This document shows, piece by piece, positions 7,181 through 14,035 of a stretch of DNA of 14,035 nucleotides (the stretch's first letter is position 1; every line of letters starts with the position of its first letter). The notes under the pieces are model-generated. The model made no database searches, was not told the DNA's origin, and was given only the letters and a program-made list of their open reading frames with translations. Both the position numbers and the translations under genes were made by a program. Origin of the DNA: Porphyromonadaceae bacterium (GTDB taxonomy: Bacteria; Bacteroidota; Bacteroidia; Bacteroidales; Tannerellaceae); NCBI GenBank assembly GCA_003517945.1, contig DOZP01000021.1:10898-24932 (forward strand), written 5' to 3'.

Positions 7181-8383
7181 ATGAGATACTACCCCATACT
7201 TTTTCTGATACATATCTGCCTTTTACAGGCAGGATGCAATAAAGAGACAACTAAAAATGCAAATGAACCCTTCGAATTTTATACGATTGATTTCGAGCAG
7301 GGTTTTGATACGGAACGGCAGATGTTTATATCGGAAATTGCCGATTCGGTGGAGTATATTGAGTTAAAAACGCCGGATGATGTAATCATAACCAGAATCT
7401 GGGATATAAAACAGCTTGATAGTTTGCTGATTATTCGATCACGTAGAGATGCTTATATCTTCCATAAAAATGGGCAGTTTATAAAACAGATTGGTGCTCG
7501 TGGTCAGGGTCCCGGCGAATACATTTCACTAGTTGATTTGGAAATTGATCGAAAAAAGAAAGAGATCGTGATTACCGATACAGAAAAATTGCTGTTTTGT
7601 GATTTGAACGGAAATTTCTTACGTAGCCAAAAAAGAAAGCCAGAAATTATTTACTTAGGCATTTCCGATTCTGTTTTATGGATGGGAGATATCGAAGATT
7701 TAGCCAATAAGTATAAAGCAGTTGCCGTTTCATTAGACAGATTAAATGATACACTTGCCTGCATACCTAATCCCATGTATGGGATCACAAAGCCTCCCGG
7801 ATCCACCTCCGCTCTTTCTCCCTATGAGATATTTTTTTATTATAAAAATGATTTATTATACTTCAAAGGGAGTGTATCAAATGATACAATCTGGAAAATC
7901 TCCGGGGTACATGCGGAGCCCTATGCCTTCATTGATTTGGGGAAATATAAATTGCCGCTTAAATACGAACCTTGGTATTCTTCTTTTGAAAACTATGTAC
8001 AAAATTATGATCCGTATTGGAGTGTGCTTTCAGTGATCGAAGACGATCGTTATTTTTATCTTTTTTCCAACTGGAAAAAAATCGATCAAAATAGGAGAAG
8101 TTATGCGGCATTCAAATATATCGTATACGATAAAAAGGAACAAACCGTTTTCTCTGCCAAAGATAAGAACGACATCGGTATAACCGACAACATACAAGGT
8201 GGGCCTCCCATTTGGCCGCGCTGGATTTCAAACGAATATTATATGAGTGCAGTTGAATCATCTGAATTATTGGAAAAAACCGAAGCCGGAGAATACACAC
8301 CATCCGCGTCACTTCAAGAATTACTTTCCCGGATTGACGAGGATAGTAATGACCTGATTATCTTATGCCAAAGGAAAAAGTAA
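7181..8383 (+). CDS. Six-bladed beta-propeller lipoprotein
   Basis: This is a 400-residue protein. The N-terminus has a hydrophobic signal segment and a lipobox LQAGC with Cys19 as the lipidated residue, so it is exported and membrane-anchored, on the outer membrane in most Bacteroidota cases. From residue about 30 on, the sequence has the repeating beta-strand pattern of the six-bladed propeller family (DUF5128 type), including the hallmark GARGQGPGEY at 105-114 and strands such as YIFHKNGQFIKQIG. Members often lie next to radical SAM peptide clusters in Bacteroidales; their role is not known. Binding of the mature peptide, surface display or self-protection are possibilities. It begins 22 bases after the previous stop and is the only clearly exported product of the operon. 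Confidence 0.85.
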   Translation: MRYYPILFLIHICLLQAGCNKETTKNANEPFEFYTIDFEQGFDTERQMFISEIADSVEYIELKTPDDVIITRIWDIKQLDSLLIIRSRRDAYIFHKNGQFIKQIGARGQGPGEYISLVDLEIDRKKKEIVITDTEKLLFCDLNGNFLRSQKRKPEIIYLGISDSVLWMGDIEDLANKYKAVAVSLDRLNDTLACIPNPMYGITKPPGSTSALSPYEIFFYYKNDLLYFKGSVSNDTIWKISGVHAEPYAFIDLGKYKLPLKYEPWYSSFENYVQNYDPYWSVLSVIEDDRYFYLFSNWKKIDQNRRSYAAFKYIVYDKKEQTVFSAKDKNDIGITDNIQGGPPIWPRWISNEYYMSAVESSELLEKTEAGEYTPSASLQELLSRIDEDSNDLIILCQRKK

Positions 8384-8388
8384 ATACA

Positions 8389-9420
8389 ATGGAAAAACTA
8401 TTTTTTATTGAAAAATTTCATCATGCCTTAAAAAACATCCTGAATGATCAAGATATATCCTTAGGACTTTCCGATGGGAAAATGGGGGCATGTATTTATT
8501 TTTATCACTTGGCAAAATCGATAGATCATGCAGCATATCAACAACTTGCAGAAGAGTTGCTGGATGAAGTCCTTAGTAGGATTAACACCGTCAAAACCAT
8601 CGACATAGAAAACGGATTGTTGGGCATAGCATTAGGAGTAAGTTATTTGATACGAAACAACCATATTCAGGGGGATGAAAACGAAGCCCTCAAAGAGATA
8701 GATGATAAAGTGTTCAACTATGTCGGTTTCAATCATACAGGTGAAGAAGTAGCAAACCTCATTCAAATTCTATACTATATCTGCATCCGGAAACAGGCTG
8801 TATCATTGAAAGAGGCAAACTATTTGTTTAATGAACTGTCCGTACAGATAATAAATACGCTCCATATAAAGATGGAGTCTATTATAAAAGAGGATCGTAT
8901 CGGGTTCGACATTCGGACAAAGTTACCCTTGTTTCTTTTCGTCTTAAGCAAGGTATGGCAATTTCATTTTTACAATCATAAAATCGAAAAGATGATGCAT
9001 GAGGCCATCCCGTTCATTGTATCAAAATATGCAGCTACAAATGCGCAAAGACTCTACCTGTTATGGGGGATCGGCAAAATGAATCTTTGCATCGGGGATG
9101 AACGGTTAACGAAACATTGCAATTTGCTTCTTTCTTCCATTGATACAAGAGATTTACTGTATGAATTCCGTAATAAAAGCGTCTTTATTGACGATGGAAT
9201 TACTGGTGTGTGTTTATTAATTGCTTCGCTATGGAAAGAGGAGAAATCCAAATTGGATTTGAGGTCTTTTTACACGGAGGCGAAAAAAAGAATAGATACT
9301 TCCCTGATATGGGAATGGTGTGATAACTGGGAAATAGTAAAAGATCATTTAGGTCTGATGGGATATAGCGGAGTGGCTATGGTCCGGGACTTGATAACAC
9401 GCGAAAACGATGAAGCATAA
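8389..9420 (+). CDS. LanC-like protein (first of three modules)
   Basis: This is a 343-residue protein from ATG 8389, preceded at a good distance by AAGGAAAAAG. An ATG at 8365 would add eight residues and overlap the lipoprotein gene. It has the alpha-toroid pattern of LanC-like proteins. A first Gly-rich turn with LGLSDGKMGACIYFYH lies at 25-40, a second with ENGLLGIALGVSYLIRNN at about 74-91, followed by QGDENEALKEIDDKV, and the C-terminal end has LGLMGYSGVAMV. True lanthionine cyclases bind zinc with a Cys and a Cys-His pair in WC-x-G and CHG motifs. I see neither, so ring-forming activity is unlikely. The gene overlaps the following glycosyltransferase by 11 bases, which points to coupled translation and a joint task. 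Confidence 0.75.
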   Translation: MEKLFFIEKFHHALKNILNDQDISLGLSDGKMGACIYFYHLAKSIDHAAYQQLAEELLDEVLSRINTVKTIDIENGLLGIALGVSYLIRNNHIQGDENEALKEIDDKVFNYVGFNHTGEEVANLIQILYYICIRKQAVSLKEANYLFNELSVQIINTLHIKMESIIKEDRIGFDIRTKLPLFLFVLSKVWQFHFYNHKIEKMMHEAIPFIVSKYAATNAQRLYLLWGIGKMNLCIGDERLTKHCNLLLSSIDTRDLLYEFRNKSVFIDDGITGVCLLIASLWKEEKSKLDLRSFYTEAKKRIDTSLIWEWCDNWEIVKDHLGLMGYSGVAMVRDLITRENDEA

Positions 9421-10165
9421 TTTGAAAGATACTACCTTTATTTTGGCTGTCAGGTTAGATTCCATACAGCGTTTGGAAAATGTATGGGTTGTTACGACAC
9501 AGCTATGCAAATACTTTGACACCCATGTTATACTTGCAGAGATTGACGGTCAATGCAATGGGGTTTTGAAAGCGATTCTGCCCAAAAAGGTAAAGTATGT
9601 TTTTATAGAAGATAAGGACAATATATTTCACCGGACGAAGTATTTCAATCAAATTACAGCTGAAATTGAAACGCCCATTGTAGCGCTGTGGGATGCGGAT
9701 GTGGTGATTGATAAAAAAGCGATTCTCGAGGCGGCGGATCAGATTCGTACGAATCATGCGGATATTGCCTATCCATACAATGGCGTTTTTCTGGAAACGT
9801 CCGAAATTATGCGTAAATTTTATTTGAAAACAAAAGATATCAGGGTCTTATACAGGAATAGAAATAAATTGGATTATTTATACAATCGACCTATGGCGGG
9901 CGGAGCGGTTTTTGTCGACAGATTGAAATATGTACATGCCGGAATGGAAAATGAAAAACATTACGGGTGGGGAAATGATGATTTTGACAGGTATTATCGC
10001 TTTGTTGCACTGGGTTATAAAATACATCGTACCGATGTCCCTCTGTTTCATTTGTGCCATCCAAGAGGGGATAATAGTAAGTTCAGATCCAATCTGTTTG
10101 GACAATTATCATCCTACGAAAGAGCCAAAATAGAAAACAGTTCCGCTGATGAAATAATGATATGA
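9410..10165 (+). CDS. GT2-like glycosyltransferase with galactosyltransferase-type C-terminal motif
   Basis: This is a 251-residue protein. The N-terminal Rossmann-like half runs to DAD at 95-97 (IVALWDADVVIDK), the metal/nucleotide-sugar binding DxD of inverting GT-A enzymes. The C-terminal half has MAGGAVFVDR and then HYGWGNDDFDRYYRF at about 184-198, which matches the GWG-(x)-DD motif of the Glyco_transf_7C group (acceptor and catalytic Asp), followed by HLCHPRG. There is no membrane segment, so it is cytosolic and could act on the precursor before export. It starts inside the end of the preceding LanC-like gene and its stop overlaps the next LanC-like start (ATGA). The donor sugar and acceptor residue cannot be told from sequence. 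Confidence 0.85.
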   Translation: MKHNLKDTTFILAVRLDSIQRLENVWVVTTQLCKYFDTHVILAEIDGQCNGVLKAILPKKVKYVFIEDKDNIFHRTKYFNQITAEIETPIVALWDADVVIDKKAILEAADQIRTNHADIAYPYNGVFLETSEIMRKFYLKTKDIRVLYRNRNKLDYLYNRPMAGGAVFVDRLKYVHAGMENEKHYGWGNDDFDRYYRFVALGYKIHRTDVPLFHLCHPRGDNSKFRSNLFGQLSSYERAKIENSSADEIMI

Positions 10166-11235
10166 ACATAGATGTAACGCTGATCAGGCAACATTTACAA
10201 TACATAGCCGAAACGCTACAAAAAAAGGCGTATTCGTTGAGAAATAACACCGGTTTACTCCAGGGGAAAACTGGTATCGCATTATTTTTATACCTGTATG
10301 CTGATTACATGAATGATCCTGCAAAGACTTTATTCGCTGATGAATTAACAGATCATATCATAGCACATATAACGGAACATGCGACATTGGATTATAGTAC
10401 AGGGCTGACAGGTTTTGGCGTAGCTATAGAATATTTGATTCGGAAAGGTTACATAGAGGCTGATGCGGACGAAGTACTGGAGGACTTGGATAATTTAGTT
10501 AATAATTATGTGCATGACCGGAAATACATTGATATCCTCGGACCGGGAAAGTATTTGGCATTCAGATTATTAAACAGCCAAAAGCAAAAAAGTAGTATGG
10601 TGCAAAGAAGCAGGGAGTCTATCGCTAAAATTATGAATATGCCTGGAAATACATACAATACTTGTGCAGAGGCGATGGCTACAATGGATATGCTTAACGA
10701 TTTATATATATCCGAAATGGATAATGCCGAAATCCGGGCATATCTTGATTATGCGACAGATAAAATGGAAACAATCGTATATGAAGATATGCATTTCGGT
10801 AAGTATCCGGGTACATTTAATCCTTTGGTAACAGCGGTAAAACTATTGCAAACGGCTGAAAATAAAAAAGATCGGCAATATACGCACAGAGCCTTGTTTT
10901 TCCTTGATACCTATGAAGCCGGTTTCCGGAAATTCTTGGATGACGGTTCATATGGGTTCTCATCAGGCGCTTTCAAATGGGCACCCCTGTACAATTATGT
11001 AGGTTATAAGTTGGATAACCATCAATACAAACACCTTGCAACGGAATGGTTAGCGATTTGCCTAAAGAAAATCGAATCATTAGCCAATAACAGTATAAAA
11101 ATACCCTGTATGGATATTTGGAACGGATATGCAGGTATGGGACTTTCGTTATTGAGTTTTATGGAAGGATGTGCAGCACAGGATTGGTTGTCTGTCATCC
11201 CATTCTATTTGGACAAAAAAGAGATCATAGACTAA
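10162..11235 (+). CDS. LanC-like protein (second of three modules)
   Basis: This is a 357-residue protein whose ATG shares four bases with the preceding stop. It has the same layout as the first module: NTGLLQGKTGIALFLYLYA at about 29-47, DYSTGLTGFGVAIEYLIRKG at 77-96, then ADEVLEDLDNLV, and a C-terminal WNGYAGMGLSLLSF. The middle part (TCAEAMATMDMLND; SYGFSSGAFKWAPLYNY) differs from the first module. As there, the zinc-binding WC-x-G and CHG motifs of active LanC cyclases are not seen; the late CMDIW cysteine is not followed by His. It lies between two glycosyltransferase genes, 11 bases before the next one. I infer a binding or scaffold role for the peptide substrate. It is cytosolic, with no signal peptide. 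Confidence 0.75.
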   Translation: MNIDVTLIRQHLQYIAETLQKKAYSLRNNTGLLQGKTGIALFLYLYADYMNDPAKTLFADELTDHIIAHITEHATLDYSTGLTGFGVAIEYLIRKGYIEADADEVLEDLDNLVNNYVHDRKYIDILGPGKYLAFRLLNSQKQKSSMVQRSRESIAKIMNMPGNTYNTCAEAMATMDMLNDLYISEMDNAEIRAYLDYATDKMETIVYEDMHFGKYPGTFNPLVTAVKLLQTAENKKDRQYTHRALFFLDTYEAGFRKFLDDGSYGFSSGAFKWAPLYNYVGYKLDNHQYKHLATEWLAICLKKIESLANNSIKIPCMDIWNGYAGMGLSLLSFMEGCAAQDWLSVIPFYLDKKEIID

Positions 11236-11246
11236 ATACAAATAGC

Positions 11247-11966
11247 ATGGCCGATTCAAATAAAATCATACAGTCTTTATGGATAGGTTCCGAACTTTCC
11301 CCCATGGAAATCATTTGTATCCGTTCATATCTTGCTCACGGTCATAAATTTGAACTGTATGTATATGAGGATGTAAAAAATATTCCCGAAGGCGCTTCCG
11401 TAAAGGATGCAAACTTGATTATTCCCAGAAAAGACATGCGAACCGATGTGTTTAACGGGTATGTGAATTTTTCCAATCAATTCAGATACGCCCTGCTACA
11501 TAAAACCGGAGGATGGTGGGTAGATATGGATACCGTTTGCCTCAAACCGTTTGATTTCGAAAGTGATTTTGTATTCTCTTCGGAGACGTTGGATGAATAT
11601 GGCAGGTGCCAAGTAAATAATACCTATATAAAAAGTGCTTCAAATGCCAGTTTCCTTAAAGATTGTTCCGATTTTATCGCAAAGCGCGGTTATGATTATA
11701 TACATTGGGGAGAATTAGGTATCCATCTCCTTTCCAGAATGATTTTCCGGAACGGATTGAGCCGTTTCATACAAGATCCAATTGTTTTTTGCCCCGTCTC
11801 CTTCTATCGGGTTCGCGATTTTATTGAAAATAAAGACTGTATACTACCCGAAACTTCTTATGCTTTACATTGGTGGAATGAATTATGGCGCAGAAACAAA
11901 ATAGATAAATATGCAACATTTCCCAAAAATTCCCTGTATGAGAAAATGAAAAGAAAATATACATAA
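11247..11966 (+). CDS. DXD-type glycosyltransferase (Gly_transf_sug / GT32-like)
   Basis: This is a 239-residue protein starting at MADSN. The frame is open upstream to 11118, but that part overlaps the LanC-like gene and looks non-coding. It starts with KIIQSLWIGSELSPMEIICI, typical of sugar transferases with a DXD motif. The key region FRYALLHKTGGWWVDMDTVC places DMD at 93-95, and the C-terminal ALHWWNELWRR fits the family's A-x-H-x3-W end. The group uses nucleotide sugars and includes capsule and yeast Och1-like transferases. It lacks membrane segments. Its position between a LanC-like gene and the LanC-like/GT2 fusion, with gaps of 11 and 10 bases, puts it in the same transcript and makes it the second of three different transferase types. 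Confidence 0.85.
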   Translation: MADSNKIIQSLWIGSELSPMEIICIRSYLAHGHKFELYVYEDVKNIPEGASVKDANLIIPRKDMRTDVFNGYVNFSNQFRYALLHKTGGWWVDMDTVCLKPFDFESDFVFSSETLDEYGRCQVNNTYIKSASNASFLKDCSDFIAKRGYDYIHWGELGIHLLSRMIFRNGLSRFIQDPIVFCPVSFYRVRDFIENKDCILPETSYALHWWNELWRRNKIDKYATFPKNSLYEKMKRKYT

Positions 11967-11976
11967 CGAAACCGAA

Positions 11977-13506
11977 ATGATAGATACATCCGCTTATCGT
12001 AAAAAACAAATAGTAACCAGACAAGTTGGTATAATGGAAACACCGATGAATAAAGAAGGTGTCGCTTTCAGTAAAATAGCTCATGTAATTCACCTATATA
12101 CATTAAACGAGCGAAAATGGAAAAAAAAGGCTGATAAAACTTTACATAAGATTCTAAACGACATAAACCCCTCCATATCGGTCTGCATGACAGATGGATT
12201 ATGCGGATTAGGATGTGGCTTGATGTATTTGTTACGTAATGGCTTTGTAAAAGGTGACGAAGATATTATTTTAGAAGATATTGATTATGCCGTACAAACC
12301 GCTATTATGGATAACTATCACAAAGACATCAGTTGGGCGCACGGACTATGCGGATGGTTTACGTATATTGTATTACGATTAGAAAAGGCATCCAACCCGC
12401 TAAAAAAACAATATATATACAATAAAAACAGTTTAAGTCTGTTACTTGGCATATTTCATAACATACGCGTCGAAAATGATTTCGACAAGAAAAAACTCAT
12501 GGAAGGATTACGAAAGTTGTCACAGGCAGAGATATTACTTCCGCAAGTAAAATCTCTGCTAAATAAATATCGGGCCTGTGGTTCGGATATAAACGAAAAT
12601 AAAAAAATAAATCCATCCGTATATGCCGTTATTGTTTTATATAACGGAATGCAATGGTATGACAAGTGTTTTAAAAGTCTGGAAGAATCTATACATCCAG
12701 TTCATATAGTGGCAATAGACAATGCATCCGGTGATGAAACGATCACCTATATATTATCAAAGTACCCGGATGTCCTCATAATAGAATCAAAAACCAATAT
12801 AGGATTTGCCGGAGCGTGTAATATGGGGATTGATTATGCTTTAAAACAGGATGCAGACTATGTGTTTTTATTAAATCAGGATGCTTGGATACAAAAAGAT
12901 ACGATAACTGTGTTATTAAACACTTTCTTTAAAAATCCTGACGCTGGAATTGTATCCTCCATACATTTGAATGGAGACGGAACAGCAATAGATGACACTT
13001 TTAATAACTATTGTCCGAAAAGTTTCATCAACGATGCTTATTTCGGAAAAATGAAAGACGAATACAAGGTGTCTTTTGTTAATGCCGCAGCTTGGCTGTT
13101 AAATTGTGAATGCCTGAAAGTCACCGGGTATTTCAACACAACACTTTTTACACATTACGGAGAAGATAATAATTTCTGTCAACGGATTTTATATCATGGA
13201 TATGCAATCTACATAAACACAAAAACACATATTTACCACGACAGAGCGAATCGTCCGCATCAATACAAACAATCTATGTTTACAAAAGAAAATGAATTTC
13301 TCGCTGAAAAAATAAGTTTAGGGGACATAAACGTATATCATGACATTAATAAGTATATTTTTGAAACAAAAAAATCTATACTTTGGAATCTGACTTTATT
13401 AAGATTCAACAAAATCATTTATTTGAAACGCTACCTTGCCATGCTAAAAAGCGTACGGGAATCCAGAATTTTAAATGCAAAAAGGGTGCGGTTAAGCACC
13501 AATTGA
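11977..13506 (+). CDS. Fusion protein: truncated LanC-like domain + GT2 glycosyltransferase
   Basis: This is a 509-residue protein. Residues about 25-150 match the N-terminal part of the two upstream LanC-like proteins, chiefly DGLCGLGCGLMYLLRNGF at 73-90 followed by KGDEDIILEDIDYAV; the first Gly-rich turn is degenerate and the C-terminal LanC half is missing. After a lysine/asparagine-rich linker near 195-212, a complete GT2 domain runs to about 440: VIVLYNG at 218-224, DNASGDETI at 238-246, NIGFAGACNMGIDYAL at 264-279, NQDA at 290-293 in the DxD position, and YGEDNNFCQR near 364-373, resembling rhamnosyltransferase-like enzymes. One continuous frame without stops supports a true fusion. 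The start could also be Met20 (base 12034). It is the last gene of the operon and suggests that LanC-like and transferase parts work as one unit. Confidence 0.85.
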   Translation: MIDTSAYRKKQIVTRQVGIMETPMNKEGVAFSKIAHVIHLYTLNERKWKKKADKTLHKILNDINPSISVCMTDGLCGLGCGLMYLLRNGFVKGDEDIILEDIDYAVQTAIMDNYHKDISWAHGLCGWFTYIVLRLEKASNPLKKQYIYNKNSLSLLLGIFHNIRVENDFDKKKLMEGLRKLSQAEILLPQVKSLLNKYRACGSDINENKKINPSVYAVIVLYNGMQWYDKCFKSLEESIHPVHIVAIDNASGDETITYILSKYPDVLIIESKTNIGFAGACNMGIDYALKQDADYVFLLNQDAWIQKDTITVLLNTFFKNPDAGIVSSIHLNGDGTAIDDTFNNYCPKSFINDAYFGKMKDEYKVSFVNAAAWLLNCECLKVTGYFNTTLFTHYGEDNNFCQRILYHGYAIYINTKTHIYHDRANRPHQYKQSMFTKENEFLAEKISLGDINVYHDINKYIFETKKSILWNLTLLRFNKIIYLKRYLAMLKSVRESRILNAKRVRLSTN

Positions 13507-13520
13507 AAATATAGGCGGTG

Positions 13521-13545
13521 CCCTAGTAATAAAAATAAGCTAGGG
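13521..13545 (+). terminator. Possible terminator hairpin after the peptide operon
   Basis: CCCTAG at 13521-13526 pairs with CTAGGG at 13540-13545 around a 13-base AT-rich loop, 14 bases after the last stop codon of the operon. There is no long T tract, so the strength is doubtful. Another short hairpin, GGTGC/GCACC at 13485-13500, lies in the end of the coding sequence. Confidence 0.35.
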
Positions 13546-13615
13546 TAAACGTATCTAATTTTTGATAAGTTTTATTTGTAAATGTTTTAAGTGATTCAAA
13601 CACTTACACGAACCG

Positions 13616-13637
13616 AAGTCTTGTTCAGAGAAGACTT
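13616..13637. repeat. 7-bp inverted repeat in the convergent gap
   Basis: AAGTCTT at 13616-13622 and AAGACTT at 13631-13637 are perfect complements with an 8-base loop. The gap 13507-13722 lies between two genes that point at each other. It also holds TAAGTG/CACTTA at 13588-13606 and an A/T-only style hairpin AAAAGT/ACTTTT at 13670-13684 followed by T residues, which could end transcripts from both sides. I see no gene in this gap. Confidence 0.35.
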
Positions 13638-13722
13638 TCAAAGGAGTTATGATGTCTGCATTCTTCTTCAAAAGTTAAACTTTTTTTATGGTCCATCCGG
13701 GAATCTTGAATAGTTACACCAT

Positions 13723-14035
13723 TTAAAATTCCGAAGTGAAATGGAAACGTATGGCCGGAAAATCCTGTTGTGCCATCGTCAGAACATAGGCGGAGTCGGC
13801 CAAATAGACATCACGCCCTTCGCGGTCTAAAGCCATGTATTGAACTTTGCGTTTTTTAAAATTTTCAAGAGCGGCCACATCATCACTCTCTATCCAGCAG
13901 GCTTTATAAAGTCCGACGGATTCCCACCGACACTGTGCGCCATATTCGTTCAGCAAACGATACTGAATAACCTCAAACTGCAATTGCCCGACAGTGCCGA
14001 TAATCTTACGACCATTGAACCGGTTGACAAACAAC
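13723..14035 (-). CDS. prfC: Peptide chain release factor 3, C-terminal end (cut by window edge)
   Basis: The minus-strand frame enters from the right edge and ends with TAA at 13725-13723. The roughly 104 visible residues contain IIGTVGQLQFEVIQYRLLNE, the C-terminal domain signature of RF3 (G-x-VG-x-LQFEV), and the tail typical of Bacteroidota RF3, with REGRDVYLADS, MAQQDFP and IRFHFTSEF. RF3 is a translational GTPase that recycles RF1/RF2 after termination; its GTPase domain lies outside the window. The gene converges on the peptide operon and serves as a core-genome flank to the right of the accessory region. The assignment is secure although only about a fifth of the protein is visible. 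Confidence 0.93.
   Translation of the reverse strand, partial: LFVNRFNGRKIIGTVGQLQFEVIQYRLLNEYGAQCRWESVGLYKACWIESDDVAALENFKKRKVQYMALDREGRDVYLADSAYVLTMAQQDFPAIRFHFTSEF

Noticed and set aside
11118..11246. Longer start for the DXD glycosyltransferase
   Set aside because: It overlaps the conserved C-terminal end of the LanC-like gene in another frame; ATG 11247 gives the normal family N-terminus.
13649..13679. Mini-frame after AAGGAG in the convergent gap
   Set aside because: About nine codons only, with no resemblance to any peptide family.
1..14035. CRISPR arrays, tRNA or rRNA genes
   Set aside because: No regularly spaced repeats and no recognisable RNA gene signatures were seen.

Overview
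The window looks like a chromosomal segment from a member of the Bacteroidales. Three things point there. The left edge carries the DUF4350 - MoxR - DUF58 gene order common in that group. The right edge carries a prfC tail of Bacteroidota type. The middle holds a GG-Bacteroidales radical-SAM peptide system, with a possible TTTG / TAnnTTTG promoter upstream. Species cannot be named from this sequence alone.

Layout. (1) 1-2678, plus strand: end of a DUF4350-like gene, a MoxR AAA+ ATPase and a DUF58 protein, an ordinary core operon. (2) 2772-3611, minus strand: a wrecked IS1380-type transposase with two frameshifts and a large internal deletion. (3) 3612-4208: a very AT-rich gap with a 10-bp inverted repeat, a possible promoter, a probable broken Cys-rich peptide precursor (3964-4151) and a 9-bp hairpin. 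(4) 4209-13506, plus strand: a tightly packed operon. It contains a 55-residue double-glycine-leader precursor, a strong hairpin, a radical SAM/SPASM maturase, a second divergent radical-SAM-like protein, a six-bladed beta-propeller lipoprotein, then LanC-like, glycosyltransferase, LanC-like, glycosyltransferase, and finally one protein that fuses a truncated LanC-like domain to a GT2 glycosyltransferase. (5) 13507-13722: convergent intergenic gap with weak hairpins. (6) 13723-14035, minus strand: the C-terminal end of peptide chain release factor 3, cut by the window edge.

How it may work. The precursor carries a leader ending in KGG and a short core with three cysteines. The maturase and its partner would modify this core. 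The hairpin between precursor and maturase would allow more precursor than enzyme to be made. The strict alternation of LanC-like and glycosyltransferase genes, ending in a physical fusion of the two, suggests each LanC-like protein serves a glycosyltransferase, perhaps by presenting the peptide. The LanC-like proteins appear to lack the Cys/Cys-His zinc site of true lanthionine cyclases, and no LanB dehydratase, C39 peptidase or ABC exporter lies in the window. The best reading is therefore a multi-glycosylated, radical-SAM-modified peptide pathway that uses non-catalytic LanC-like partners. That is inference; the family assignments rest on motifs read by eye.
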